This document shows positions 7,859-15,073 of a DNA stretch of 37,214 bases, piece by piece. Under the pieces are notes generated by a model, which was given only the letters and a program-made list of their open reading frames with translations, was not told the DNA's origin and searched no databases. Origin of the DNA: Pseudonocardia sp. TRM90224 (lineage in GTDB: Bacteria; Actinomycetota; Actinomycetes; Mycobacteriales; Pseudonocardiaceae); assembly GCF_021245725.1 (NCBI RefSeq), contig NZ_JAJGSX010000060.1, forward strand, positions 1 through 37,214, written 5' to 3'. Position 1 is the first letter of the stretch. Each line of letters starts with the position of its first letter. Made by a program: the position numbers and the translations under genes.

Positions 7859-8230
7859 TCAGCGCCGTCCGGCTTCGAGTACGTGCTTCGCGAGCGAGTC
7901 GGCCGTCCCGAGCGCGATCAGCCCCATCAGCAGGTGAGCGACCTGGACGATCCAGTGCAGCGAGCCGGGGAGGATCGAGGCCTGCGTCATGCCGAACGCC
8001 GGGAGCGCGAGCCCCCAGACGAACGCGAAGACGGCCGGTGCTGGCCGCCCACGTGCGGCCAGACTGAGGACGGCGAGGACCCAGAGGCAGCCCACGATGG
8101 TGAGACCGATCGGGATGTGGAAGGCGAAGAGCGGCCCGGCCACTCCGATCCAGATCGACAGGCCGAGCAGGATCTGCACGGTTCCGGCGATCCGGACGAT
8201 CCAGATGACGACGAGGGTTGCCGTTCGCAT
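7859..8230 (-). CDS. Small four-helix membrane protein, unknown function
   Basis: The product is 123 aa and almost entirely hydrophobic, with four predicted transmembrane helices at about residues 5-30, 37-60, 64-85 and 90-112. Short polar turns and a basic C-terminus (KHVLEAGRR) suggest a cytoplasmic tail. The ATG at 8230 has GGAG about 9 nt upstream. It lies 49 nt downstream of the DUF1772-like gene on the same strand and is probably co-transcribed with it. I do not recognise a family; nothing catalytic is visible. Confidence 0.7.
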   Translation of the reverse strand: MRTATLVVIWIVRIAGTVQILLGLSIWIGVAGPLFAFHIPIGLTIVGCLWVLAVLSLAARGRPAPAVFAFVWGLALPAFGMTQASILPGSLHWIVQVAHLLMGLIALGTADSLAKHVLEAGRR

Positions 8231-8279
8231 TGCATTGCTCCAGGAAGGTCGGCCGGGGGCTTGGCCCGCGGTATCTGCA

Positions 8280-8780
8280 TCAACTGACTGCCGCGCGCCC
8301 GTGCTCGACCAACGCCCAGGTCAGGCAGGCGAAGGCGACGACGCTGGCGCCCACGCGCACGAGGTTCCACGCCCGCCACCTGGCCTCGTCGAACGCCTTC
8401 CTGATCGCGGCGAGTTCGGCGGGATCGTCAGGCAGGCCCGCCGCTCCGAGCGCGTTGTTGAGCGGGACGTTGATCGCCATCGTGATCACGACGACGATCA
8501 CGTAGAGCACGAGCGCGACCGCCGTCCACAGGAAGGTGGGGCGGCCGAACTGGGTGAAGGCCGCGATGAGTGTGAAGACCAGCGCGCCGAGGAAGCCGAA
8601 GAGCATGAACCACGGGTTGATGATCGCCTTGTCGATCGACCGGAACGCGCTGACGAACGTCCGGTCGTCGGTCGAGGCGAGGCCGGGCATGATCGTGTGC
8701 CAGAACAGCACGAACGCGCCGGCGGCCAGCCCCATCGTCAGCGTCGCCACGATCAGCGAGACGGTGCCTACTGCGTCCAT
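8280..8780 (-). CDS. DUF1772-like (anthrone-oxygenase-related) membrane protein
   Basis: The product is 166 aa with four transmembrane helices. The pattern fits DUF1772: a first helix followed by FWHTIMPGL, a polar stretch with FRSIDKAIINPWF, and the highly characteristic NVPLNNALGAAG after helix three, then ARWRAWNLVRVGASVVAF. Some members of this fold act on anthrones, but most are uncharacterised, so no reaction is claimed. ATG 8780 is preceded by GGAGG at proper spacing; upstream in-frame codons are rejected for this reason. It heads a two-gene minus-strand unit with the small membrane protein at 7859. Confidence 0.8.
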   Translation of the reverse strand: MDAVGTVSLIVATLTMGLAAGAFVLFWHTIMPGLASTDDRTFVSAFRSIDKAIINPWFMLFGFLGALVFTLIAAFTQFGRPTFLWTAVALVLYVIVVVITMAINVPLNNALGAAGLPDDPAELAAIRKAFDEARWRAWNLVRVGASVVAFACLTWALVEHGRAAVS

Positions 8781-8881
8781 CGCCGGCCTCCGTCGGAAGT
8801 TGTCATGGGTGAAGTTCATCTCGATCGGTCGAGACAAGCCATGGTTGTGGCGCGCTGTTGCATGTCTGAGCGTCTCAAGCG

Positions 8882-8900
8882 CCCTAGGACCCTCCTAGGG
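8882..8900. promoter_or_regulatory. 8-bp perfect inverted repeat, candidate operator
   Basis: CCCTAGGA (8882-8889) and TCCTAGGG (8893-8900) flank a CCC spacer. The site lies between the divergently oriented DUF1772 gene and the riboswitch-led operon, about 100 nt upstream of the first. A regulator cannot be named. Confidence 0.4.
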
Positions 8901-8930
8901 GTAGGCGTGGGCGGTGAGCTGGGCTAATCT

Positions 8931-9060
8931 CCGATCAGTGGTGCAAATCCACGGCGTGGCCGAGACAGCCGGCCGGCTCTGCCGCTGTTGGTGGAGCGAC
9001 TCGGTGGGATTCCGAGGCCGAACGGTCATACCCCGTCCCGCGGACCGTGTGTTCGGTCCT
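8931..9060 (+). promoter_or_regulatory. FMN riboswitch (RFN element), divergent
   Basis: Two FMN-aptamer signatures stand in the right order. GTGGTGCAAATCCAC (8938-8952) matches the first GGTGAAATTCC hairpin. CTCGGTGGGATTCCGAG (9000-9016) followed by GCCGAACGGTCATA matches the second hairpin plus the conserved GCCGACGGT(TA)A element. The first half lacks the usual ACCGGCGGT and a canonical closing P1 helix is not evident. A GGACCG/CGGTCC hairpin (9042-9059) follows. ACCCC at about 9030-9034 could pair with the GGGGT of the ribosome site (9082-9086), which would suit translational control. Its position before a riboflavin-type gene supports the call. Confidence 0.7.
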
Positions 9061-9091
9061 GAGCGGGCTCGGTAACGAGTAGGGGTTTGCC

Positions 9092-10309
9092 TTGTTCACT
9101 GGACGGATCAGTCATGTCGGCGTTGTCGAGCGGATCGACCGCGATCGCATCATCGTGCGCCAGGAGCTCGGCCGGGCAGTCCTTTCAACGGGCAGCTCGG
9201 TCGCGATCAACGGCGTTCGATTCACCATCGCCGAGAGCGATGCCGTCAGATTCAGTGCCGGACTCAGCGATGAGACTCGGCGTAGGTCGACCTTCGACGA
9301 GGACTTCACCGGTCGGGCGGTCCACCTCGAACTTCCGCTGTGCGTCGGTGACCGGCTGGACGGGCATCTGGTCCAAGGGTACGTCGACGGGGTCGGCAAG
9401 GTGCTGCGGATCGACGCCGAGATCGACGGCGGCCACCGCGTTTGGATCCGCCCGCCGCAGCGAATCCTCGACGAATTGATCGCGAAATCCCCGATCTGCG
9501 TCGACGGCGTGAGCCTGACGATCGCCGAGGTCCATCGCGATCGATTCAGCGTCGTCGTGCTCCCGGTCACCGCCGGCGCCACGAACCTCGGTGACCTGGA
9601 GGTCGGGCGGCGGGTCAATATCGAACGCGATGTCGTGGGCCGGATGGGGTACGACTCGGCGGCACGGCGCAACGTGAACCGCGTCCTGACCAATCTCCCA
9701 TGGTCGGGCGAGGTCACGGGCGCGGCTGGCGTCGACAAGGTGCTGGCGCGGCTGGTTGCGGGCGGCGCTGTCGTGGTTTGGGACCCGGACACGGAAGGCG
9801 AAGGCGACGTGATCTACGCCGGCGCCACCTTCAAACCGGAGTCGATGACGTTCCTGCTCACGCAGGTCTGTGGATTTCCCGCTGTCCCATGTGCCACCGA
9901 GGTCCTGGAGCGGTTGGACATTCCGGCGATCCCCGGCGACGGCGATCGGCACGGTACGGCGTTCTGCAGCCCGGTCGACTATGCCGGGAACAGCGGCACC
10001 GGGGTCTCGGCGCACGAGCGGGCCGCCACGGTGCGCAGATTGGCCCTTCCGGATTCCCGGCCGACGGACTTCCTCCGCCCGGGGCACGTGTCCCCGATCG
10101 CCGCGCGACCGGGTCTGCTGTCGGAGCGGAGCGGGCACACGGAGGCAACAGTTGCGTTGTGCACGGCCGCCGGGCTTCCGCCGGTCGGGGTGTGCTGCGA
10201 GATCATGAATCCGGACGGCACGATGGCGGATGTGGCCGAGGTCGAATCCTTCTCCTTGCGGCACGGTCTGCCGATGATCTCGATCGGCGACCTGAAGGCG
10301 GCGCTGTGA
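9092..10309 (+). CDS. Riboflavin synthase (RibE)-DHBP synthase (RibB) fusion protein, active sites altered
   Basis: The product is 405 aa. Residues 1-195 are two lumazine-binding barrels like riboflavin synthase alpha: MFTGRISHVG at the start, GHLVQGYVDGVGKV at 91-104 and VDGVSLTIAEV at 137-147. Residues ~208-405 resemble 3,4-dihydroxy-2-butanone-4-phosphate synthase: DPDTEGEGD at 231-239, TGVSAHERAATVR, RPGHVSPI, GHTEA and CEIMNPDGTMA. Several usually invariant residues differ. The Cys of NGVCLTV (E. coli Cys48) is R43, the His of QGHVDG (His102) is Y97, and the Arg of the DRENEGD metal loop is T234. RibE-RibB fusion is unusual; RibB is normally fused to RibA. TTG 9092 is fixed by the conserved MFTG start. 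A riboswitch precedes it and a methyltransferase gene overlaps its stop. Confidence 0.88.
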   Translation: MFTGRISHVGVVERIDRDRIIVRQELGRAVLSTGSSVAINGVRFTIAESDAVRFSAGLSDETRRRSTFDEDFTGRAVHLELPLCVGDRLDGHLVQGYVDGVGKVLRIDAEIDGGHRVWIRPPQRILDELIAKSPICVDGVSLTIAEVHRDRFSVVVLPVTAGATNLGDLEVGRRVNIERDVVGRMGYDSAARRNVNRVLTNLPWSGEVTGAAGVDKVLARLVAGGAVVVWDPDTEGEGDVIYAGATFKPESMTFLLTQVCGFPAVPCATEVLERLDIPAIPGDGDRHGTAFCSPVDYAGNSGTGVSAHERAATVRRLALPDSRPTDFLRPGHVSPIAARPGLLSERSGHTEATVALCTAAGLPPVGVCCEIMNPDGTMADVAEVESFSLRHGLPMISIGDLKAAL

Positions 10310-10992
10310 GCAGGCAGAACATCTACGACGACCCGGCCTTCTTCCGCTCGTACCAGGAGCTGCGGAGCGGGGAAGCGGGTATCAACGCGGCCCTCGAGCA
10401 GCCCGCGGTTCGCCGGTTGCTCCCCGATGTGGACGGCCTGGACGTCCTGGATCTGGGGTGCGGGGACGGCGGCCGCGGTCGGGACCTCGTTGCGGCGGGG
10501 GCGGCCTCGGTGATGGGCGTCGACGCGTCGGCGTTGATGCTCGAACTCGCGCGAACGAGCACTGCCGATCGGCGGATCCGGTATCGCAACGCGTTCGTCG
10601 AGGACCTGGATTTTCCCGACCGATCCTTCGATCTGATCCTCGCCGGCATGGTCCTGCACTACATCGATGATCTGGATGCGGTACTGGCCCGCTTGGCGGG
10701 CTGGCTGCGCCCCGGCGGCCGTATCGTCGCTTCGATGGAACATCCGTTCACGTCCGGAGTCGGGAACTACGCCGACGAGGGGCAGCGGCTGCCGACCTGG
10801 CTCGATTCTCAAGTGGTCAAGTACCACCGGAAGATCAGTAGCATTCTCGACGCACTGGACGGCGCCGGAGTCGAAGGTGTTCGGCTTCTCGAACCGACGC
10901 CGACCGCGGCGCAGGTGTCTCAACGACCTGAGCTGGAGCCATACACGAGCAGACCACCCGTGCTTGTCTTCTCGGCGACCAAGAGTGCCTGA
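10306..10992 (+). CDS. Class I SAM-dependent methyltransferase coupled to the RibE-RibB fusion
   Basis: The product is 228 aa. Motif I is LDVLDLGCGDGGRGRDL at about residues 45-61, with the SAM-ribose acidic residue in GVDASALML. Motif II/III (RSFDLILAGMVLHYIDD) and WLRPGGRIVASMEHP follow, so it is a Methyltransf_11-type enzyme. The aromatic, charged N-terminus (NIYDDPAFFRSYQELR) probably caps the active site. GTG 10306 overlaps the preceding stop in a GTGA junction, so expression is coupled to the flavin-pathway fusion and to its riboswitch. This makes a flavin, lumazine or pathway intermediate the likely acceptor, which is inference. Confidence 0.88.
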   Translation: MSRQNIYDDPAFFRSYQELRSGEAGINAALEQPAVRRLLPDVDGLDVLDLGCGDGGRGRDLVAAGAASVMGVDASALMLELARTSTADRRIRYRNAFVEDLDFPDRSFDLILAGMVLHYIDDLDAVLARLAGWLRPGGRIVASMEHPFTSGVGNYADEGQRLPTWLDSQVVKYHRKISSILDALDGAGVEGVRLLEPTPTAAQVSQRPELEPYTSRPPVLVFSATKSA

Positions 10993-11166
10993 CGTCACCC
11001 GCCCGGCTGCGTCTTAAGATTCCGTGCTGCAGATTGCCCTATCCGGGTGTTGCGATCGACAATGCGCGGGAGATGTCCTATCGTCTGAGCCATTCACGCC
11101 GCGCGCAGCGCGTCGCAACCGCCCGCTTTGGCGGCAGCATCCATCATCACGTGAGGACGAGACGAC

Positions 11167-11496
11167 ATGGCTACCCAGACGACGGTGACATTGGTGGACG
11201 ACCTCGACGGGGGCGTCGCCGATGGCCAGGTCGATTTCTCGATCGACGGCCGACAGTATGCGATCGACCTTTCCGAGAAGAACAGCGCACGCCTGCGTGA
11301 ACTCCTGGCACCGTTCGTGGCCGCTGCGCGCCGCACCGGGGGGCGCCGCAGCACAGGATCGGTCAGCGCCCGCCCGGCGACGGACCGGGAGCAGAACCAG
11401 GCGATCCGCGCATGGGCGAAAGGTCAAGGCCTGAATGTGTCGGAGCGTGGGCGGATCTCCTCGGAGATCCTGGAGGCGTTCCAAAAGGCTCACTGA
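11167..11496 (+). CDS. Lsr2 nucleoid-associated protein
   Basis: This 109-aa histone-like protein bridges AT-rich DNA and silences xenogeneic genes in actinobacteria. The N-terminal dimerisation domain begins ATQTTVTLVDDLDGG and contains FSIDGRQYAIDLSEKNSARL. The C-terminal DNA-binding domain contains IRAWAKGQGLNVSERGRISS, including the RGR AT-hook-like tripeptide, and ends EILEAFQKAH. Length is standard. ATG 11167 has a GAGGACGAG purine tract upstream. It is a single-gene unit, closed by the long hairpin at 11535. Whether it is the main Lsr2 or one of several paralogues cannot be decided here. Confidence 0.95.
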   Translation: MATQTTVTLVDDLDGGVADGQVDFSIDGRQYAIDLSEKNSARLRELLAPFVAAARRTGGRRSTGSVSARPATDREQNQAIRAWAKGQGLNVSERGRISSEILEAFQKAH

Positions 11497-11534
11497 GAGC
11501 ACACCGCGCGACGCCCTGTAGCGGAGCGGTCGGT

Positions 11535-11585
11535 GAACGAACGGCACTTTCGTCCAATAGGTGTGGACGAAAGTGCCGTTCGTTC
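11535..11585. terminator. 51-bp palindrome, bidirectional terminator-like (copy 1)
   Basis: Two perfect 22-nt arms (11535-11556 and 11564-11585) flank a 7-nt loop ATAGGTG. The arms contain GGCACTTTCGTCCA. It sits between the convergent lsr2 and MFS genes, as expected for a bidirectional terminator, but has no T-tract. Almost the same palindrome, including the loop, recurs at 37033-37083. Confidence 0.7.
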
Positions 11586-11602
11586 GTACGCGGGACGTGT
11601 CG

Positions 11603-12985
11603 TCATCGCCGCGGGCGGATCCCGAGTGCGGTCATCGCGCTGACGAGCACCAGTCCGGTGACGAAGATCCAGCCGCCGCGGAAGTCGTCACCGGTGTGCA
11701 AAACGGTCTGGCTCCCCAGGATCGCCACGAGCCCGGCCACCCCGAGGGCATACCCCGCTTGGCGGGCGGTGTTGACCACCGCGGTGCCCGTGGCGGCGTC
11801 CGCCGGTTCGAGATCGGCGGTGGCGGTGCCGATGAGGGTGGGCATGGCGATCCCGATCCCCGCGCCGATGATGATCCAGCCGGGCAGGATCGCGGTGGGG
11901 TGGTGCGCTCCGCCTTGGGTCGCCAGCAGCAGCGCGCCGAGTCCGAAGACTGCGAGGCCGACGGCGATGACGAACCTCGCCTGCACGCCTTTTGCCCAGC
12001 GTTGGGTGAGGGCCGCGAAGAGGGGCACGGCCAACGGGCCTGGTACCAGGGCCAGCCCGGCCTGGAGGGGACCCCAATCGGCCGCTTTCTCCAGCCACAA
12101 CGACACGCCCAGGAAGACGGCGCTGAAGGCACTGGTGAAGATCAGGACCGTGATGTTGGCGAGAGTGAAGCTCGGCACGCGGAACAGCTGCGGCGGGACG
12201 GCCGGCACCGGGTCCGTCCGGATGCGGTGGATGAGAAGTGCCACGGCGACGGCGGCGATCACGACGGTCAGCGACGTCCAGGGTGACGCCCAGCCCCAGT
12301 CGTTCGCCTTCACGAGACCCAGCGACACCGCGCCGACGGCGACCGCGATCGCGATCGCGCCGAGCGGGTCGGGAACGCGGGTGCGTGGAGCCGGTGCGGC
12401 GTCGGGCAGCAGGCGGACGGCCACCACTAACGCGATCAGGCCGATGGGCAGGTTGAGCAGGAACGCCCATCGCCAGGAGACCTCGGCCAGCAGGCCCCCG
12501 ATGACTGGCCCGAGGGCCCCCGCGAACGACGTGCTCACGGCCCAGATCCGCACGCCGCCGGCCCGACGCGACACGGGCAGGACGCTGAGGATCAGACCGA
12601 GGCTGGCCGGGGTGAGCACGGCGGCGCCGACCGCCTGGACGACGCGGGCGACGATCAGGACGCCCAGTGTGGGTGCGACCGCGCAGCCGACGCTGGCGAT
12701 GGTGAACAACGCGAGACCGACGAGGAACCCGCGCTTGCGGCCGTACCGGTCGGCCAGCCGGCCGGCCGGGATGAGGCAGGCGGCATAGCCGACGATGTAG
12801 GCGTTGAGGACCCAGCTCAGCTCGGAGAGGGACGTGTCCGAGAAGGTCTCCCCGATCGACTCGAACGCCACGTTCACGATGAACAGGTCCAGCATCGTCA
12901 TGAACACGGCCGTGCACAGCAGGGCCGTCACCTTGGTGGCGGCCTCTGCCGGAACCTCGCTGACCGGGACGTTTCCGCGGGTCAC
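11603..12985 (-). CDS. MFS drug exporter, EmrB/QacA (DHA2, 14-TM) type
   Basis: This 460-aa inner-membrane protein would export drugs or other small molecules by proton antiport. Motif A follows helix 2 as AGRLADRYGRKRGFLVG. Motif D1-like LDLFIVNVAFESI lies in helix 1, and motif C-like GALGPVIGGLLAEVSWRWAF in helix 5, followed by LNLPIGL. About 14 hydrophobic segments are present, with a short C-terminal tail IRPRR. GTG 12985 follows GGGAGG at good spacing; a second GTG two codons earlier is possible. It is divergent from an HxlR regulator, with a palindrome between, which fits inducible export. Confidence 0.88.
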   Translation of the reverse strand: MTRGNVPVSEVPAEAATKVTALLCTAVFMTMLDLFIVNVAFESIGETFSDTSLSELSWVLNAYIVGYAACLIPAGRLADRYGRKRGFLVGLALFTIASVGCAVAPTLGVLIVARVVQAVGAAVLTPASLGLILSVLPVSRRAGGVRIWAVSTSFAGALGPVIGGLLAEVSWRWAFLLNLPIGLIALVVAVRLLPDAAPAPRTRVPDPLGAIAIAVAVGAVSLGLVKANDWGWASPWTSLTVVIAAVAVALLIHRIRTDPVPAVPPQLFRVPSFTLANITVLIFTSAFSAVFLGVSLWLEKAADWGPLQAGLALVPGPLAVPLFAALTQRWAKGVQARFVIAVGLAVFGLGALLLATQGGAHHPTAILPGWIIIGAGIGIAMPTLIGTATADLEPADAATGTAVVNTARQAGYALGVAGLVAILGSQTVLHTGDDFRGGWIFVTGLVLVSAMTALGIRPRR

Positions 12986-13002
12986 ATGCACCTCCCAGAG
13001 TG

Positions 13003-13019
13003 AGTTGGAATATCCAACT
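13003..13019. promoter_or_regulatory. Palindromic operator between MFS and HxlR genes
   Basis: AGTTGGA (13003-13009) and TCCAACT (13013-13019) flank an ATA spacer; the dyad is perfect. It lies 18 nt upstream of the MFS start and 59 nt upstream of the HxlR start. The HxlR product is the obvious candidate to bind it and control both genes. Confidence 0.6.
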
Positions 13020-13077
13020 GATGGGAGGGTCATGTAGTCAGTTTGAAAACACAACCCACTGTGGATACGGTGTGAGC

Positions 13078-13518
13078 ATGCCCACAGCGCCCGCGGAGAC
13101 GACCCCCAGGGACTGCACGATCGCCGACGCGCTCGACGTCGTCGGCGATCGGTGGAGCCTGCTCGTCGTGCGTGAGCTCTTCTACGCCCAGCGTCGGTTC
13201 ACCGAGATCGTGCGCAACACCGGCGGCCCGCGCGACATACTCGCCACGAGGCTGCGCAAGCTCGTCGAACACGGCGTGATCTCCCGCGTGCAGTACAGCG
13301 AGCGACCGCCGCGCTACGAGTACCGACTCACCGACCGGGGTCGGGCGCTGTCACCGGTACTGCTCACCCTCAAACGATGGGGCCACGAACACGTCAGGAA
13401 CGGCACGGATCCCGTGCGGTTCGACCACACATGCGGACATGAGTTCGTGGCCGAAGTGCACTGCACGGCCTGCGGGGACGCGCTCGGACTCGGACAGCTG
13501 ACGCTGGAGCCCCACTGA
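13078..13518 (+). CDS. HxlR family winged-helix transcriptional regulator
   Basis: The product is 146 aa. The winged helix carries the family hallmarks: CTIADALDVVGDRWSLLVVR, FYAQRRFTEIVRNTGG, ATRLRKLVEHGVISRVQYSE and YEYRLTDRGRALSPVLLTLKRWG. A C-terminal extension with HTCGH and CTACG has three Cys and could bind a metal or sense redox, as in some HxlR subgroups. ATG 13078 is chosen; GTG 13072 two codons earlier is also possible. It is divergent from the MFS exporter, its likely target, and followed closely by a lipocalin-like gene with which it may be co-transcribed. Confidence 0.88.
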   Translation: MPTAPAETTPRDCTIADALDVVGDRWSLLVVRELFYAQRRFTEIVRNTGGPRDILATRLRKLVEHGVISRVQYSERPPRYEYRLTDRGRALSPVLLTLKRWGHEHVRNGTDPVRFDHTCGHEFVAEVHCTACGDALGLGQLTLEPH

Positions 13519-13550
13519 CCAGCACCACTCACGATGGAGGCTTGATCACC

Positions 13551-14087
13551 ATGACCACCAACACGACCCTCCCGGGTCTCGCGGAGGCGTTGCACGAATC
13601 CGGCCCGGCAGGTGAACACGCCGCGGAGCTCATGCTGTTCGGGCGGTTCGTCGGCTCCTGGGACCTCGTCTGGGCCGGCACCGACACCGACGGGCAGCCC
13701 GCCACGGTGCACGGCGAGCTGCACTTCGGGTGGGTGCTGGGCGGGCGCGCCGTGCAGGACGTGTGGATCGTCCCGGGTCGCGGCGAAGAGGGAGCGGGTG
13801 TACCGCCGATGGCGTTCCACGGCTCCACCATCCGGTTCTACGATCCCGCCATCGGCGCGTGGCGCTCCACCTGGGTCGAGCCGGTCAACGGACGGGTCCG
13901 CCGATTCATCGGCCGGCCCGTCGACAGCGGGATCCAGCTCCTGTCCGACGAGGACGAACCGCAGCTGCGCTGGAGCTTCACCGACATCGCCGAAGACAGC
14001 TTCACCTGGCGCGGGGAGATCTCCCGCGACGGGGGAGCGACGTGGCAGCTGGAAGAGGAGATGCGGGCGACCCGGGTGCGGGGCTGA
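13551..14087 (+). CDS. Hypothetical lipocalin-like (DUF1579-type) protein
   Basis: The product is 178 aa, soluble, with no signal peptide. Segments such as GRFVGSWDLVWAGTD, VHGELHFGWVLGGRAVQDVW, STIRFYDPAIGAWRSTWVEP and GATWQLEEEMRATR have the alternating beta pattern of DUF1579/lipocalin-like proteins, in which the opening GSWD/GEW motif starts the barrel. Ligand and role are unknown. GGAGG lies 10 nt before ATG 13551; a TTG three codons upstream is too close to it. It follows the HxlR gene by 32 nt and probably shares its mRNA. Three tandem copies of GGCTGATCC-like sequence occur around its stop. Confidence 0.7.
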   Translation: MTTNTTLPGLAEALHESGPAGEHAAELMLFGRFVGSWDLVWAGTDTDGQPATVHGELHFGWVLGGRAVQDVWIVPGRGEEGAGVPPMAFHGSTIRFYDPAIGAWRSTWVEPVNGRVRRFIGRPVDSGIQLLSDEDEPQLRWSFTDIAEDSFTWRGEISRDGGATWQLEEEMRATRVRG

Positions 14088-14117
14088 TCCTGGGCTGATC
14101 CGGGGCTGACGTGTGGA

Positions 14118-14960
14118 TCACCCCGGCTGCCACGACGTCCGGGCCGGGTGGGCGGCGGCCGCGGCGGCTCTGGCCAGCGCCGCGACCGACGGGGAGGTGC
14201 TGTGCGCCGGCCAGGCGAGCAGCAGGCTGATCGGCTGGACGTCCGCCATCGGCACCGTTGTCAGATCATCGCGCAACGGCGTCGTAAGCAGCCGGGGTAG
14301 CACGGCGACCTTGCGTCCCAGGGCGATCAGGTGCATCAGTTCGCTGATGCTCGTCATCGTCCGGGGTTCGGCCGGCTTGCGGTGCAGGGTCTCGCCGGCC
14401 AGATCGGCCATCTGCAGGCTCGTCCGTCCTGCGAGCGGGTGGGCGGCAGGCAGCACCGCCACCGCCGCTTCGGTCAGCAACGTCTCGGCGTCCAGACCGC
14501 GCAGCTCGTCGGGCGGCGAGTACAGCAGCGCCGCGTCCGCGTGACCTTCGCGCAGGAGGCGAGCGCTGTCGGCGTCGAAGACCACTTCGAGCGGCAACAC
14601 GTCGGGCTCGCGCTCGTACGCGGCGAGCACGGCCGGGAACAGGCCGGCGTCGCCGCCGGGTTTCATGGCCAGTACCAGGCGCGGGTCGCCGGTTCCGGCC
14701 CGCTGGGTGCGCAACGCGGCGGCCGACACCGCGTCCAACGCCACGCGTGCCTCGCGGGCGAGGACCCGGCCGGCCTCGGTCAGCGCAACCGCCCGGCTGG
14801 TCCGCTCGAACAGGGTGACTCCCAGCCGGCGCTCCAGCTGTCGGATCGCCTTGGACAGCGCGGGCTGCGCGATGCCCATCCGGGCCGCGGCCCGGCCGAA
14901 ATGCAGTTCGTCGGCCACCGCCTGGAAGTACGCCAGCTCCCGCGTCTCCAACCGATCCAT
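14118..14960 (-). CDS. LysR family transcriptional regulator
   Basis: The product is 280 aa. The N-terminal winged helix is classical: LAYFQAVADELHFGRAAARM, GIAQPALSKAIRQLERRLGV, then TLFERTSRAVALTEAG. The rest is a periplasmic-binding-like effector domain with LVLAMKPGGDAGLFPAVLAA opening and a truncated-looking C-terminal lobe, slightly short for the family. It is divergent from the SDR gene at 15074 with a 113-nt gap, the usual arrangement of a LysR activator and its target. I could not define a clean T-N11-A box in that gap. Confidence 0.92.
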   Translation of the reverse strand: MDRLETRELAYFQAVADELHFGRAAARMGIAQPALSKAIRQLERRLGVTLFERTSRAVALTEAGRVLAREARVALDAVSAAALRTQRAGTGDPRLVLAMKPGGDAGLFPAVLAAYEREPDVLPLEVVFDADSARLLREGHADAALLYSPPDELRGLDAETLLTEAAVAVLPAAHPLAGRTSLQMADLAGETLHRKPAEPRTMTSISELMHLIALGRKVAVLPRLLTTPLRDDLTTVPMADVQPISLLLAWPAHSTSPSVAALARAAAAAAHPARTSWQPG

Positions 14961-15073
14961 TCCTGCAGATTATCGATCAGGGCCAGGTTGGTCTTGGACG
15001 CATCACGCCCGCCGCTGATGAGCTTTGGACCTCCCTGCAACTCGTCCCCGCTGCTCGTCCGAAGGAGCTCACA

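Noticed and set aside
8931..9060. Cobalamin riboswitch, suggested by GGTGCAAATCC
   Set aside because: The GGGAA, CCCGC and GCCACTGGGAAGGC boxes are missing, and the second half and the downstream gene fit an FMN element.
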